A stretch of 64,000 nucleotides of DNA from an uncultured Caulobacteraceae bacterium (GTDB lineage Bacteria; Pseudomonadota; Alphaproteobacteria; Caulobacterales; Caulobacteraceae): NCBI GenBank assembly GCA_903923135.1, contig CAIXWN010000024.1:49326-113325 (forward strand). Direction: 5' to 3'. A program made the position numbers and the translations under genes. The notes beneath the pieces were generated by a model. It ran no database searches and was not told the DNA's origin. It worked only from the letters and a program-made list of their open reading frames with translations. Positions within the stretch are counted from its first letter, which is position 1, and every line of letters begins with the position of its first letter. Below, piece by piece: positions 14,691 through 24,765 of the stretch.

Positions 14691-17252
14691 ATGGTCCGTT
14701 ATAATCCCAAGGAGGTCGAGCCTCGCTGGCGGGCGGCCTGGGACGAGGCCGAGGTCTTCAGGGCCGAGACCGGCTCGCCCAAGCCGAAGTACTATGTCCT
14801 TGAAATGTTTCCCTATCCTTCGGGAAGCTTGCACGTCGGCCATGCCCGGAACTACGCCATGGGCGACGTCGTGGCCCGCTTCAAGCGCGCCCGCGGGTTC
14901 AACGTCCTGCACCCGATGGGTTGGGACGCCTTCGGCCTCCCGGCGGAAAACGCCGCCGCCGAGCGCGGCGTGGATCCGGCCGCCTGGACCTGGGACAACA
15001 TCGCCCGCATGCGCGAGGAGCTGAAACGCCTGGGCCTGTCCATCGACTGGACGCGCGAGCTGGCCACCTGCGATCCGGCCTACTACGGCCACCAGCAGGC
15101 CTGGTTCCTCGAGCTGCTGGAGCGGGGGCTGGTCTATCGCAAGGAAGGCCTGGTCAACTGGGACCCGGTGGACATGACCGTCCTGGCCAACGAGCAGGTG
15201 ATCGACGGGCGAGGCTGGCGGTCGGGGGCGGTGGTTGAGCGCCGCAAGCTCACCCAATGGTTCCTGCGCATAACCGATTATGCCGAGGAGTTGCTGCAGG
15301 GCCTCGCCGGCCTGGATCGCTGGCCGGACAAGGTGCGGCTGATGCAGGAGAACTGGATCGGCAAGTCGCAGGGATTGCGCCTGACCTTCCGTTTCGCCGG
15401 CGACGGCCCGGCCGAAGGTCTTTGCGTCTACACGACCCGACCGGACACCCTTTACGGGGCGAGCTTTCTGGCTGTTGCGCCGGACCACCCCCTGGCCGAC
15501 AGCCTGGCCGCCGCCGATCCGGCCGTGGCCGCTTTCGTCGCCCAGGTGCGCAAGGGCGGCACGTCCGAAGCGGAAATCGAGTCGGCCGAGAAGTTGGGCT
15601 GGGACACCGGTCTGCGCGTCCTTCATCCGTTTGATAAGACTAGAGAAATTCCCGTCTGGATCGCCAACTTCGTGCTGATGGACTATGGCACGGGGGCCAT
15701 TTTCGGCTGTCCGGCTCACGACCAGCGCGACCTCGACTTCGCCCGCAAATATGACCTCCGGGTGACCCCGGTGGTGCTGCCGTCCGGTGAGGATCCGATA
15801 CTGTTTCACGTGAAACACGAGGCCTATGTCGGTCCCGGGCGGATCTACAACTCCGAATTCCTGGACGGACTGGAGATCGAGGAGGCCAAGGCGGCGGCCG
15901 TGGCCCGGGCCGAGGCGGACGGCATCGGCGAAGGCGCGACCGTCTATCGACTGCGGGACTGGGGCGTCGCCCGCCAGCGCGGCTGGGGTTGTCCGATCCC
16001 GGTCATCCATTGCCAGACCTGCGGGGTTGTCCCGACACCGCCCGAGCAGTTGCCGGTGCGCCTGCCTGAAGGCCTGGATTTCAGCAAGCCGGGCAATCCT
16101 CTGGCCCGACACCCCACCTGGAAACATGCCGTTTGCCCCGCCTGCGGCGGGCAGGCCGAACGCGAGACCGACACCCTCGACACCTTCGTCGATTCCTCCT
16201 GGTACTTCGCCCGCTTTCCCGATCCGGCCGCCGCAATGCCCATCGACGCGGCCGCGGCCGACTACTGGCTGCCGGTCGACCAGTACATCGGCGGCGTCGA
16301 GCACGCCGTGCTGCACCTGCTCTACGCCCGCTTCGTCACGCGGGCCCTGGCCGACGAGGGCATGCTCACCGTGCGCGAACCGTTCGCCGGCCTGTTCACC
16401 CAAGGCATGGTGACCCATGAAACCTACCGTCGACAGAGCGGGGAGTGGGTCGAGCCGGGCGTGGTGGACATCCGCAGTGAGGGCGCCACGCGACGCGCCG
16501 TCATCACCGCCACAGGCGAGCCGGTCCAGATCGGCGAGGCGGAGAAGATGTCGAAGTCCAAACGGAACGTCGTGGCTCCGGCGGATATCGCCGACGTCTA
16601 TGGCGTGGACGCCGCCCGGCTGTTCGTGCTCTCCGACTCGCCGCCTGAACGCGATGTGCAGTGGACGAGCACCGGGGTCGAGGGCGCGTGGCGCCTGATC
16701 AACCGCATCTGGGCGGAGTTCGACGAAGGCGTGACGGGGGCCGCCGGAGAGATCGACGACAGCGCCACCCGCGAACTGCGCCGCGCCACCCACAAGGCGA
16801 TAAAAGCGGTGACCGAGTCCATCGAAGGCTTCCGATTCAACAGCGCCGTGGCGAGGCTGTATGAATTCGTCGCCGCGGTTCGCAACGCCCGCGCCGCCGC
16901 TGTCTCCCCTGCGGCCCGGCGGGAGGCTCTTGGCGTTCTGGCCCGGCTGGTGGCCCCCTTCGCGCCCCACCTGGCCGAGGAGTGCTGGCGGACCCTTGGT
17001 GAAAGCGGGTTGATCGCCCTGGCCTCCTGGCCACAATGGGAGCAGGCTCTTGTCGAGGACGATGAACGGTTACTGCCCGTTCAGATCAATGGTAAACGTC
17101 GTGGCGAGGTTCGCGCGCCGGCCGGCGCCAGCAGCGAGGAAGTGGAAAAACTGGTGTTCGGCAACGCGGAAATCGTCCAGCGGCTCGAGGGCCTGACTGT
17201 GCGCAAGGTGATCGTCGTCACCGACCGCATCGTCAATGTGGTGGCAGGCTAG
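14691..17252 (+). CDS. leuS: Leucyl-tRNA synthetase
   Basis: This 853-residue class I synthetase charges tRNA-Leu and edits misacylated products. Motifs: the HIGH-type signature HVGHARNY near residue 50, the editing domain ([20 protein letters not shown], about 245-265), a zinc-ribbon-like CQTCG/CPACG pair, [10 protein letters not shown] near residue 620, and an anticodon-binding C-terminus. The size is normal. One parS palindrome (15802-15817) is embedded in the coding sequence and encodes LFHVKH within the editing-domain region. lptE starts 4 bases after the stop, followed by holA. Confidence 0.97.
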   Translation: MVRYNPKEVEPRWRAAWDEAEVFRAETGSPKPKYYVLEMFPYPSGSLHVGHARNYAMGDVVARFKRARGFNVLHPMGWDAFGLPAENAAAERGVDPAAWTWDNIARMREELKRLGLSIDWTRELATCDPAYYGHQQAWFLELLERGLVYRKEGLVNWDPVDMTVLANEQVIDGRGWRSGAVVERRKLTQWFLRITDYAEELLQGLAGLDRWPDKVRLMQENWIGKSQGLRLTFRFAGDGPAEGLCVYTTRPDTLYGASFLAVAPDHPLADSLAAADPAVAAFVAQVRKGGTSEAEIESAEKLGWDTGLRVLHPFDKTREIPVWIANFVLMDYGTGAIFGCPAHDQRDLDFARKYDLRVTPVVLPSGEDPILFHVKHEAYVGPGRIYNSEFLDGLEIEEAKAAAVARAEADGIGEGATVYRLRDWGVARQRGWGCPIPVIHCQTCGVVPTPPEQLPVRLPEGLDFSKPGNPLARHPTWKHAVCPACGGQAERETDTLDTFVDSSWYFARFPDPAAAMPIDAAAADYWLPVDQYIGGVEHAVLHLLYARFVTRALADEGMLTVREPFAGLFTQGMVTHETYRRQSGEWVEPGVVDIRSEGATRRAVITATGEPVQIGEAEKMSKSKRNVVAPADIADVYGVDAARLFVLSDSPPERDVQWTSTGVEGAWRLINRIWAEFDEGVTGAAGEIDDSATRELRRATHKAIKAVTESIEGFRFNSAVARLYEFVAAVRNARAAAVSPAARREALGVLARLVAPFAPHLAEECWRTLGESGLIALASWPQWEQALVEDDERLLPVQINGKRRGEVRAPAGASSEEVEKLVFGNAEIVQRLEGLTVRKVIVVTDRIVNVVAG
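15802..15817. promoter_or_regulatory. parS centromere site inside leuS
   Basis: A perfect 16-bp palindrome TGTTTCACGTGAAACA identical to the ParB-binding parS consensus. It lies inside leuS, about 3 kb from the 3' end of parB, and is expected to nucleate ParB spreading for chromosome segregation. Confidence 0.93.
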
Positions 17253-17255
17253 GCC

Positions 17256-17765
17256 ATGGTCGCTCAATCGCTCCGCGCCGTCGTCGCCATCGCCGCTCTG
17301 GCCGGCGCAGTGGGCCTCGCCGGCTGCGGATTCACGCCGCTGTACGCCACGCCAGGCGTTTCCTCGGGCCTGTCGGCCATCACTGTGGTCGTGCCCCAGG
17401 GTCGCGTGGCCTATCTGCTGCGAGAGGATCTCGACGACGCCCTGGCCCATGACAAGACGGCCCCGGCGGTCTGGCGTCTCGACCTGACCGTCGACCAGAC
17501 CCGAGACCCGCGCGGACTGCGCCTCGACAACGTCGCTGAGCGCTACGATCTGGGTCTGACCGTGAAATACACCCTCACCTCTGTGGCGACCGGCAAGGTG
17601 GCGCATTCCGGGACGGTCAGCACCGACGTCAGCTATGACGCCGCCAATGCGCCGTACGCCGGCATCTCGCCGCGCCAGGACAGCCAGGAAAGGGTCGCTG
17701 CCGACGCGGCCCGTCGCATCCAGATCGAACTGGCCGCCTGGATGGCCAGCCACCGCGGCGGCTGA
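17256..17765 (+). CDS. lptE: LPS-assembly lipoprotein LptE
   Basis: This 169-residue lipoprotein has a signal and lipobox (AALAGAVGLAGCGFTPLYAT). The GCGFxPLY motif right after the lipobox is the hallmark of LptE/RlpB, the plug of the LptD outer-membrane translocon for lipopolysaccharide. The rest is the compact alpha/beta LptE fold (RLDLTVDQTRDPRGLRLDNVAERYDLGLTVKYTL). It sits between leuS and holA, the conserved proteobacterial order, and is probably co-transcribed with both. Confidence 0.9.
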   Translation: MVAQSLRAVVAIAALAGAVGLAGCGFTPLYATPGVSSGLSAITVVVPQGRVAYLLREDLDDALAHDKTAPAVWRLDLTVDQTRDPRGLRLDNVAERYDLGLTVKYTLTSVATGKVAHSGTVSTDVSYDAANAPYAGISPRQDSQERVAADAARRIQIELAAWMASHRGG

Positions 17766-17777
17766 CGCCGGCGCCGG

Positions 17778-18830
17778 ATGATTCTCCAGCGCCGCCCCGA
17801 GATCGACCGCTTTCTGGCTGCGCCGGGCGCAGCCATCCGCGCCGCGGTGATCCACGGCCGGGACCTGGGCGTGGTCCGCGAGCGGGCGCAGGCGCTCGCC
17901 GGCGTCATCGCGGAGCAACCGGACGATCCCTTCAACGTCGCCATGCTCACGGAAGCCGATATCGCCACCGACGCCGGCCGTCTGGAAGGCGAACTGATGG
18001 CCCTGTCGATGATCGGCGGCCGGCGTCTCGTGAGATTGCGCCTGTCGGGTGAGAAATCGCCGGCCGACAGGCTGGCGGCCGAGGCGCTGGCAGCCCATCT
18101 GACGGACCGTTTCAACCCCGAAGCCTTCTTTCTGATCGAGGCCGGGGCGCTTGGACGCGATTCGGCGCTGCGCAAGGCGGCGGAGACCTCGCCGGCCTGC
18201 GCCGCCATCATCTGCTACGAGGACGAGCCGGCAGATCTGGCGCGGCTGACCCGCAAGGCTCTCGCCGCCGAGAAGCTCGCCCTCAATCCGGACGCCCTCG
18301 ACATCTTCGTCGCCCGTCTCCCTCATGAACGGGGCGTGGCCAGGCGGGAGATCGAGCGACTGATCCTGTTCCTGGGCCCTGGCGCGTCATTGACCGCCAG
18401 CCTGGCCGACTTGGAGGGCTTTTTCGGCGTCGAACCGGAAGCCTCCCTCCATGAAGCGGCCTTTGACGCCTTCGGTGGCCGTCAGGCGGAGGCCCACAGC
18501 GGCCTGAGGCGGGCGGCGATGGAGGGGGAATCCGGCGTCGCCGCCGTGCGGGCGCTCGGTCTGCACCACGCCAGGCTGCGTCGGGTGGCGGTGCTGCACA
18601 AGGCCGGCGCCGGTCTGCAGGCGGCCGCAAAAGCGTCGGGCGTGTTCTGGAAGACCGAACGGGAGTTCCTGCGCCAGGTTCAGATCTGGACCCTCGCAGA
18701 GCTCGACCGGGCCCAGACGCATATTCTTGCCGCCGACCGGGCCTGCAAGCAGTCCGGCTCGCCCGACCGGCTGCTCGCCGAGCGTCTGGCCCTGACGATC
18801 GCCGGGCGCGCCCGTCGCCTCGGGCTTTGA
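17778..18830 (+). CDS. holA: DNA polymerase III delta subunit
   Basis: This 350-residue clamp-loader delta subunit opens the beta sliding clamp during replication. The N-terminal AAA-like part (IHGRDLGVVRERAQALAGVI, FNVAMLTEADI) lacks a true Walker A, as expected for delta. The C-terminal collar domain ends with LAERLALTIAGRARRLGL. It is 12 bases downstream of lptE. It converges with parB across a 14-base gap. Confidence 0.93.
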   Translation: MILQRRPEIDRFLAAPGAAIRAAVIHGRDLGVVRERAQALAGVIAEQPDDPFNVAMLTEADIATDAGRLEGELMALSMIGGRRLVRLRLSGEKSPADRLAAEALAAHLTDRFNPEAFFLIEAGALGRDSALRKAAETSPACAAIICYEDEPADLARLTRKALAAEKLALNPDALDIFVARLPHERGVARREIERLILFLGPGASLTASLADLEGFFGVEPEASLHEAAFDAFGGRQAEAHSGLRRAAMEGESGVAAVRALGLHHARLRRVAVLHKAGAGLQAAAKASGVFWKTEREFLRQVQIWTLAELDRAQTHILAADRACKQSGSPDRLLAERLALTIAGRARRLGL

Positions 18831-18844
18831 CAGAAAGCGCGCGC

Positions 18845-19732
18845 TCAGCGCGCCAGCGGGGGCCGCGAGAGTCGACGGCAGAGATCGTCAAGCTGTTCCA
18901 GCGTCTCGTAGCGGATCCGCAGCTCGCCGACGCCGTCGCGGTCGCGGATTTCCACCTTCAGTCCCAGAACATCCTCGAGATCGCCTTCCAGGGACCGGGT
19001 GTCGGCGTCCTTCGGCCGGTTCGCGCGCGCCGGGGCGCCGCCTGGCGGCGCGCGCCTGGCCACCCGGGCCAGGGCCTCGGTCTGGCGCACGTTCAGCCCC
19101 CGCCGGATGATCCGTTCGGCGATCCCCACGGCGTCCTCGAGGTCGAGCAGCGCCCGGGCGTGACCCGCCGTCAGACGGCCCGCTTCCAGGTGATCCTGCA
19201 CCTCCGCCGGCAGCCGCATCAGCCGCAGGGTGTTGGCCACATGGCTGCGGCTCTTGCCCACCAGTTTGGCGATGGCCTCGGGCGTGCGCTGAAATCTCGC
19301 CGCCATGGCGTCGTACCCCCGGGCCTCCTCCAGGGCGTTCAGATCGGAGCGCTGGATGTTCTCGATCAGCGCCACCTCCATCACCTCCTGGTCGCCCAGA
19401 TCCCTCACCAGGGCGGGGATGGCCCGGAGTCCGGCCTGCTGCGCGGCTCGCCAGCGCCGTTCTCCGGCGATGATCTGATAGGACCGGTCGCGCCCGGGAA
19501 GCGGCCGGACCAGGATCGGCTGCAGGACGCCGCGTTCGCGGATGGACGCCGCCAGCTCCTCCAGCTCGTCGGCGCCGAAGGCGCGCCTCGGCTGGTCGGG
19601 ATTGGGGACGATCAGCTCTATGGCCACGTCCAGAACCCCGGCAGCCCGCCGCCCTTCCGGCGTCGAAGCCGATTCCACCTCATCCAGCAACGCCGACAGG
19701 CCGCGGCCAAGTCCGCGCCGACCTTCCGCCAT
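18845..19732 (-). CDS. parB: Chromosome-partitioning protein ParB
   Basis: This 295-residue ParB binds parS and spreads as a CTP-dependent clamp. Visible: the N-terminal ParA-interacting start (GRRGLGRGLSALLDEVE), the CTP-binding motif GERRWRAAQ near residue 90, the helix-turn-helix (RTPEAIAKLVGKSRSHVANTLRLMRLP), a linker, and the C-terminal dimerisation domain (GELRIRYETLEQLDDLCRRL). It lies 25 bases downstream of parA on the same strand, and two parS sites are in this window. Confidence 0.97.
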   Translation of the reverse strand: MAEGRRGLGRGLSALLDEVESASTPEGRRAAGVLDVAIELIVPNPDQPRRAFGADELEELAASIRERGVLQPILVRPLPGRDRSYQIIAGERRWRAAQQAGLRAIPALVRDLGDQEVMEVALIENIQRSDLNALEEARGYDAMAARFQRTPEAIAKLVGKSRSHVANTLRLMRLPAEVQDHLEAGRLTAGHARALLDLEDAVGIAERIIRRGLNVRQTEALARVARRAPPGGAPARANRPKDADTRSLEGDLEDVLGLKVEIRDRDGVGELRIRYETLEQLDDLCRRLSRPPLAR

Positions 19733-19757
19733 CAGGTCATCTCCTCAGGTGTCTCAG

Positions 19758-20567
19758 TCAAGCCGGTGTCATCCGGCGACCGCGTTCGCGTCTGATCACT
19801 TCCCGGGCCAGCTTGAGATAGGCCTGACTCCCGGCGCAATGAAGATCATAGATAATCGCCGGCTTGCCGAACGATGGCGCCTCGGAGACCCGCACATTGC
19901 GGGGGATCACCGTCTCATACACCCTGTCGCCCAGGTGGTCGCGCACATCCTTGGCGACCTGCGCCGACAGGCTGTTGCGCCGGTCATACATAGTCAGCAC
20001 CACGCCCTGGACTTCCAGCGCCGGATTCAACGCCCCGCGAACCTGCTCCACAGTCCGCAGCAGCTGGCTGAGACCTTCCAGGGCGAAGAACTCGCACTGC
20101 AGCGGCACCAGGACCGCGTCCGCTGCGGTCATGGCGTTGAGGGTGAGGAGGTTGAGAGACGGCGGACAGTCGATCAGCACATAGTCGTAGGCGCGCCGCT
20201 CGCGCAGTCCGGAAAGCGCGTCACGCAGCCGGAAAGCCCGGCGCGGCGTCTGCCCAAGCTCCAGTTCCACGCCGGAAAGGTCCGCTTCCGCCGGGGCCAG
20301 GTCGAAACCCGGTATGTCCGTGGCCATGATCACCTCGGCGATCGGCGTCTGGTCGATCAGCACGTCATAGATCGTCCTGGCGCGCATGTGCGGCAGCACG
20401 CCCAGGCCCGTCGAGGCGTTGCCTTGCGGGTCGCTGTCGATCAGCAGCACCTTGGCTCCCACCGCTGACAGGGCCGCGCCCAGATTGATGGCCGTGGTGG
20501 TCTTGCCCACGCCCCCCTTCTGGTTCGCGATCGCCAGGATGCGGGGCGGGTCAGCGTCGGCCGGCAC
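19758..20567 (-). CDS. parA: Chromosome-partitioning ATPase ParA
   Basis: This 269-residue Walker-type ATPase moves ParB-parS complexes to the opposite cell pole. The deviant Walker A (NQKGGVGKTTTAINLG) is near residue 15, the A' motif is DSDPQGNAST, and Walker B is YVLIDCPPSLNLLTLNAM. The N-terminus overlaps the rsmG stop by 17 bases. parB follows, so parA-parB form the end of the mnmE-mnmG-rsmG-parA-parB run. Confidence 0.97.
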   Translation of the reverse strand: MPADADPPRILAIANQKGGVGKTTTAINLGAALSAVGAKVLLIDSDPQGNASTGLGVLPHMRARTIYDVLIDQTPIAEVIMATDIPGFDLAPAEADLSGVELELGQTPRRAFRLRDALSGLRERRAYDYVLIDCPPSLNLLTLNAMTAADAVLVPLQCEFFALEGLSQLLRTVEQVRGALNPALEVQGVVLTMYDRRNSLSAQVAKDVRDHLGDRVYETVIPRNVRVSEAPSFGKPAIIYDLHCAGSQAYLKLAREVIRRERGRRMTPA

Positions 20568-21201
20568 GGATCACCTCGCTGACCGAGAGCAGTCGGCCCC
20601 GAGAGTCGCTCAGGCTGACATCGGTTGCACACTGAAAACGCCAGTGCGCCCTTGCCAGGGCCACTTCGCCCTCCACCTCGGCGCCCTTGAGGAACAGGGC
20701 CCGGGCGCCGCGGGCGAAAAACGGCTCCGCATAGCCCAACAGCCGGTCCAGAGGAGCGCAGGCGCGCGCCGTGATCATGTCCACCTTCAACTTCAGGGTC
20801 TCCGCACGGGCGTTGTGCACAATGGCGGGAAGGCCCAAGGTTTGCACCACCTCCCCCAGAAAGCGGCAGCGCTTGCTCATGCTCTCGACCAGATGAACCC
20901 GGGCCCCCGGGCGGCCCTTCAACAGGATGGCCAGAATGACGCCCGGCAGACCTGCCCCGCTCCCCAGATCCGCCCAGACAAGCGTGTCAGGCGAAAACCA
21001 TAGCAGTTGGGCGCTGTCGACGAAATGGCGGGTCCAGAATTCCGCCAGCGTTGATTCACCCACCAGGTTCATGTGCTGATTGGCGGCGGAGAGCATCTCC
21101 CGATAGGTCTCGATGTCGCGCCGCCTCTCCGCCGTGGCCCCCACAACAGCGAGAAAGTCCGCCGGGAGGGGCGATAGCTCAGGCCGCGCGTCGACGGACA
21201 T
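20551..21201 (-). CDS. rsmG: 16S rRNA m7G527 methyltransferase RsmG
   Basis: This 216-residue SAM-dependent methyltransferase (formerly GidB) acts on 16S rRNA at position 527. The SAM-binding loop [19 protein letters not shown] is clear, followed by [18 protein letters not shown] and [19 protein letters not shown]. It overlaps both neighbours, 23 bases with mnmG upstream and 17 with parA downstream, which suggests translational coupling. Loss of this enzyme gives low-level streptomycin resistance in other bacteria. Confidence 0.95.
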   Translation of the reverse strand: MSVDARPELSPLPADFLAVVGATAERRRDIETYREMLSAANQHMNLVGESTLAEFWTRHFVDSAQLLWFSPDTLVWADLGSGAGLPGVILAILLKGRPGARVHLVESMSKRCRFLGEVVQTLGLPAIVHNARAETLKLKVDMITARACAPLDRLLGYAEPFFARGARALFLKGAEVEGEVALARAHWRFQCATDVSLSDSRGRLLSVSEVIRAGRR

Positions 21202-23047
21202 GGGCCAGAAGGGCTGTGATGGCGCCTGGCGTGACGCCTTCGATCCGCGCCGCCTGGCCGATCGTGCCCGGGTTCACCGCCGAAAGCTTCTCGCGCACCT
21301 CGTTGGAGAGGCCGCCAAGTTGGCTGTAGTCCAGATCGGCGGGCAGGCGCAGGTCCTCCTCGCGCCGGAACAGCGCCACATCGGCGTCCTGACGGTCCAG
21401 ATAGCCGTGATAGGCCGCGTCGATCTCCACCTGTTCCCGCGCGAAGGCCGGCCAGCCACCGATCTCGGGCCAGACGGCGGTCAGGTCGTCGAGCGAGATC
21501 TCATTGTGGGTCAGAAGCTGGGTCAGGCTGCGGCTCTGACCGTCCGGCGTGATCCGGAATCCCGCCCGGGCCGCCTGCGCGGGCGTCAGCGAAAGCGCCC
21601 GGGCCGCGGCCCGGGTCCCGGCAAGCACTTCGGACTTCTCCCGCCAGGCGTCGGCTCGCACCCGCCCGACCAGCCCCAGGTCCACGCCCCGGTCGGTCAG
21701 CCTCTGGTCGGCGTTGTCGGCCCGGAGCCTCAGGCGGTATTCCGCCCGGCTGGTGAACATCCGGTAGGGCTCCGTGACCCCGCGCGACACCAGATCGTCG
21801 ATCATCACGCCGATATACGCCTCGTCTCGCCCGAGAACCGCCGGAGCCGCGCCCGATGCGGCGCGGGCGGCGTTGAGACCGGCCATGAGCCCCTGCGCCG
21901 CGGCTTCCTCATAGCCGGTGGTGCCGTTGATCTGCCCGGCCAGATAGAGCCCGGGCGTCCGCTTCACCTCCAGCGCGGGGTCGAGCTCCCGAGGGTCCAC
22001 ATAGTCGTATTCGATCGCGTAGCCGTACTGGAACACCGCCACGGCTTCCAGGCCGGGGATGGTCCGCAGGAAACGGTCCTGGGTGGCCGCGCTCAGCGAC
22101 GTGGAAATGCCGTTGGGATAGACCGTCGGATCGTCCAGACCCTCTGGCTCAAGGAAGATCTGGTGGCTGTCGCGATCCGCGAACCGCACCACCTTGTCCT
22201 CGATCGACGGGCAATAGCGGGGCCCCTTGCCGTCCACCCGCCCGCCATAGACCGCCGACTCGGTCAGCCGTCCGGCGATGATGGCATGGGTGGCGGCGGT
22301 CGTGGCCGTGATGCCGCACTGGACCTGGGGCGTCCGGATCGGCCCGCTGAGAAAGGAAAACGGCATCGGCGGGTTGTCGCCGGCCTGCATCGCCAGCCCT
22401 GACCAGTCGATCGTCCGCCCGTCCAGCCGGGCGGGCGTCCCGGTCTTGAGCCGCCCCATGGCCAGGCCCTGGTCGTAGAGTCGCTCGGAGAGGCCAAGCG
22501 CCGGCTGATCCCCCGCCCGGCCGGCGGCCACCCGTTCCTCGCCCCGGTGGATCACGCCCTTGAGGAACGTCCCGGTGGTGAGCACCACCCGTCCGGCGCG
22601 ATAGACCGTCCCGCTGCCGCCGACCACGCCACATACCCGGCCGTCCGCCATGAGGAGGTCCTCCACGGCCTCCGCGTGAAGGGTCAAGTTGGGCTGGGCG
22701 TCGAGCGCCGCCCGCATGGCGGTCCGGTAAAGCCGGCGATCGATCTGCGCCCTCGGGCCGCGAACGGCCGGGCCGCGGGACGCGTTGAGCATGCGGAACT
22801 GGATGCCTGCGGCGTCGGCCGCCCGCCCCATGACCCCGTCCAGGGCGTCGATCTCACGAACCAGGTGGCCCTTGCCCAACCCTCCGATGGCCGGATTGCA
22901 CGACATCTCGCCGATCGTCTCCAGCCGGTGGGTCAGCAGCAGCGTCCTGGCGCCGAAGCGCGCGGCCGCCGAAGCCGCTTCGCATCCCGCGTGGCCACCG
23001 CCGATGACGATGACGTCCCAGACCTGTGTTGTGGCCGATGGCTCCAT
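21179..23047 (-). CDS. mnmG: tRNA uridine-5-carboxymethylaminomethyl modification enzyme MnmG (GidA)
   Basis: This 622-residue FAD enzyme, together with MnmE, modifies the wobble uridine of several tRNAs. The FAD-binding [17 protein letters not shown] is at residues 15-31. Family blocks include [24 protein letters not shown] and [26 protein letters not shown]. The helical C-terminus contacts MnmE and tRNA. Length is normal. It is downstream of mnmE, with the parS site 23120-23135 in the 90-base gap. Codon use matches its neighbours. Confidence 0.97.
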   Translation of the reverse strand: MEPSATTQVWDVIVIGGGHAGCEAASAAARFGARTLLLTHRLETIGEMSCNPAIGGLGKGHLVREIDALDGVMGRAADAAGIQFRMLNASRGPAVRGPRAQIDRRLYRTAMRAALDAQPNLTLHAEAVEDLLMADGRVCGVVGGSGTVYRAGRVVLTTGTFLKGVIHRGEERVAAGRAGDQPALGLSERLYDQGLAMGRLKTGTPARLDGRTIDWSGLAMQAGDNPPMPFSFLSGPIRTPQVQCGITATTAATHAIIAGRLTESAVYGGRVDGKGPRYCPSIEDKVVRFADRDSHQIFLEPEGLDDPTVYPNGISTSLSAATQDRFLRTIPGLEAVAVFQYGYAIEYDYVDPRELDPALEVKRTPGLYLAGQINGTTGYEEAAAQGLMAGLNAARAASGAAPAVLGRDEAYIGVMIDDLVSRGVTEPYRMFTSRAEYRLRLRADNADQRLTDRGVDLGLVGRVRADAWREKSEVLAGTRAAARALSLTPAQAARAGFRITPDGQSRSLTQLLTHNEISLDDLTAVWPEIGGWPAFAREQVEIDAAYHGYLDRQDADVALFRREEDLRLPADLDYSQLGGLSNEVREKLSAVNPGTIGQAARIEGVTPGAITALLAHVRRRAA

Positions 23048-23119
23048 GGGTGATGGCTTTAACCGACCACGCCGGCGCGGTCGAGGCGCGGAGCCCGGGC
23101 AAGACGGCAGGGCAAGCCC

Positions 23120-23135
23120 TGTTTCACGTGAAACA
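23120..23135. promoter_or_regulatory. parS centromere site between mnmG and mnmE
   Basis: A perfect TGTTTCACGTGAAACA palindrome, extended to 18 bp by flanking C and G, located 2 bases beyond the mnmE stop. It matches the copy in leuS exactly over the 16-bp core. It lies about 5 kb from the putative oriC. Confidence 0.95.
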
Positions 23136-23137
23136 GC

Positions 23138-24478
23138 CTATTTGCCGATGCAGAAACTAGCGAAGACCTGGTCGAGAACATCCTCCACCCCGATCGCCCC
23201 GGTGACCATGGCCAGGGATCGCAGCGCCAGGCGGACGTCCTCCGCCGCCAGCTCCGGCTCGCCGATGGCCTTCGCCGCCCGCCGCAGGTGTTCCCGGGCC
23301 TCCGACAGCCGCCGTTCGTGGCGCAGCCGTGTGGTGGCCGGAAAATCCGCCCCGCCCAGCTCCCGCGACACGGTCGTCATCAGCCAGCGGCGGACCGGCT
23401 CCGGCCCGTCCGTCACCAGCGACAGCCCAAGCCTTTCCAGTCCCAGGCTCGCCGCCGCCGCCGTAGCAGCAGCCCCGCACGCGGTCTCGACCAGATCCGT
23501 CTTGTTCACCACGCAAAGGTCTCCGGGGCGCATTGATTCGGCGGCCATGGCCCAGCTGTCGTCGTCACTGGCGCGGTCGACGACCCACAGCCGGCGGTCG
23601 GCGTCCGTCGCCCAGGCGCGGGCGCGGCGCACCCCTTCGGCCTCCACCGGGTCCGCCGCACGTCGAAGTCCCGCCATGTCCGCCAGGATCACCTGATAGC
23701 CGGCGATGATCAGAGGGGTCTCGATGATATCCCGTGTCGCACCCGCCACGGGTGTGACGATGGCCAGCTCGCGCCCCGCCAGGGCGTTCAGCAGAGTGCT
23801 TTTCCCGGCATTGGTCGCGCCGACGATGGCCACACGGTAACCGTCCCGCACCCGTCGCCCGCGTTGCCCGTCACGAAGGGCCAGGTCGAGATCGGCGATC
23901 AGACCTTCTATGGGCTCGCGGGCCCGGGCCTCCACCTCCGCCGGGATCTCCTCATCGGGGAAATCGACCGCCGCTTCCAGGTTGGCCAGGATGTCGACCA
24001 GCGTCTCGCGCCAGTGATGGTAGCGCCGGCCAAGGGCCCCCCGCAGCTGGGCCAGCGCCTGGCGAGCCTGGCCGCTGGTCTCGGCGTCGACAAGGTCAGC
24101 CACCGCTTCGGCCTGGTCCAGGTCGAGCTTGCCGTTTTCGAATGCCCGGCGCGTGAACTCTCCGGGTTGGGCCAGGCGCAGCCCCTGGGCCGCCAGCGCG
24201 CCCATCACCGCCTCGACGACCGCCGCGCCGCCATGCAGGTGGAGCTCGGCGCAGTCCTCGCCCGTATAGCTGTGAGGGGCCGGGAACCACAGCGCCAGCG
24301 CCCGGTCCAGAAGGACGCCCTCCCTGTCGCGGAGGGTGCGCAGACTCGCGCGGCGCGGCCTCAGGTCACCGGCCCCCAGTCGCCGCAAAGCCTCGCGGGA
24401 CCCCGGACCCGACAGTCTCACAACCGCCACCGCGGCCCTCCCCGGCGCGGTGGCCAGGGCGAAGATCGGGTCGCTCAT
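23138..24478 (-). CDS. mnmE: tRNA modification GTPase MnmE (TrmE)
   Basis: This 446-residue GTPase partners MnmG in wobble-uridine modification. It has an N-terminal folate-binding domain ([20 protein letters not shown]), a helical domain, and an inserted G domain with G1 [26 protein letters not shown] and VNKTDLV. The C-terminal FCIGK motif with the catalytic Cys is intact. G1 reads GATNAGKS rather than the common GxPNxGKS, an Ala-Thr variation worth noting. The start overlaps the upstream DUF6489 stop by 4 bases. Confidence 0.96.
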   Translation of the reverse strand: MSDPIFALATAPGRAAVAVVRLSGPGSREALRRLGAGDLRPRRASLRTLRDREGVLLDRALALWFPAPHSYTGEDCAELHLHGGAAVVEAVMGALAAQGLRLAQPGEFTRRAFENGKLDLDQAEAVADLVDAETSGQARQALAQLRGALGRRYHHWRETLVDILANLEAAVDFPDEEIPAEVEARAREPIEGLIADLDLALRDGQRGRRVRDGYRVAIVGATNAGKSTLLNALAGRELAIVTPVAGATRDIIETPLIIAGYQVILADMAGLRRAADPVEAEGVRRARAWATDADRRLWVVDRASDDDSWAMAAESMRPGDLCVVNKTDLVETACGAAATAAAASLGLERLGLSLVTDGPEPVRRWLMTTVSRELGGADFPATTRLRHERRLSEAREHLRRAAKAIGEPELAAEDVRLALRSLAMVTGAIGVEDVLDQVFASFCIGK

Positions 24479-24726
24479 CCCCCCGTTTTGGAGGAGGAGG
24501 ACGTCCCGGCGGCGGCGGTCATCAGTTTGCGGAATTGTTCGGTTGCCTGGCCGCCAAAACTCATCCAGCTGCGCATCAGCTCCTCCGGCGACACCATCGC
24601 CATATTGGCGTCGAGGCGGCGCTTCATCTCGCTGACCATGTGCTCGTTGAGTCCGGCGACATCCGGGAGCCCGAGAAAAGTCCGCGCCTCCAGCGGCGTG
24701 CAGTCAACCTCTAGACGAACCTTCAC
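24475..24726 (-). CDS. DUF6489 family small protein
   Basis: This 83-residue soluble protein begins [28 protein letters not shown], the conserved block of the alphaproteobacterial DUF6489 group. A helix ([14 protein letters not shown]) and a Ser/Thr-rich tail follow. It is usually found just upstream of mnmE. The ATGA overlap with mnmE suggests coupling. Sequence resembles phasin-like helical proteins only loosely, so no function is assigned. Confidence 0.8.
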   Translation of the reverse strand: MKVRLEVDCTPLEARTFLGLPDVAGLNEHMVSEMKRRLDANMAMVSPEELMRSWMSFGGQATEQFRKLMTAAAGTSSSSKTGG

Positions 24727-24765
24727 GGATCACCCTCCGTATATCGCTCGCGCCGGAGCGGCGCC

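Noticed and set aside
14592-17036. 814-codon minus-strand ORF antisense to leuS
   Set aside because: Shadow of leucyl-tRNA synthetase, no domain content.
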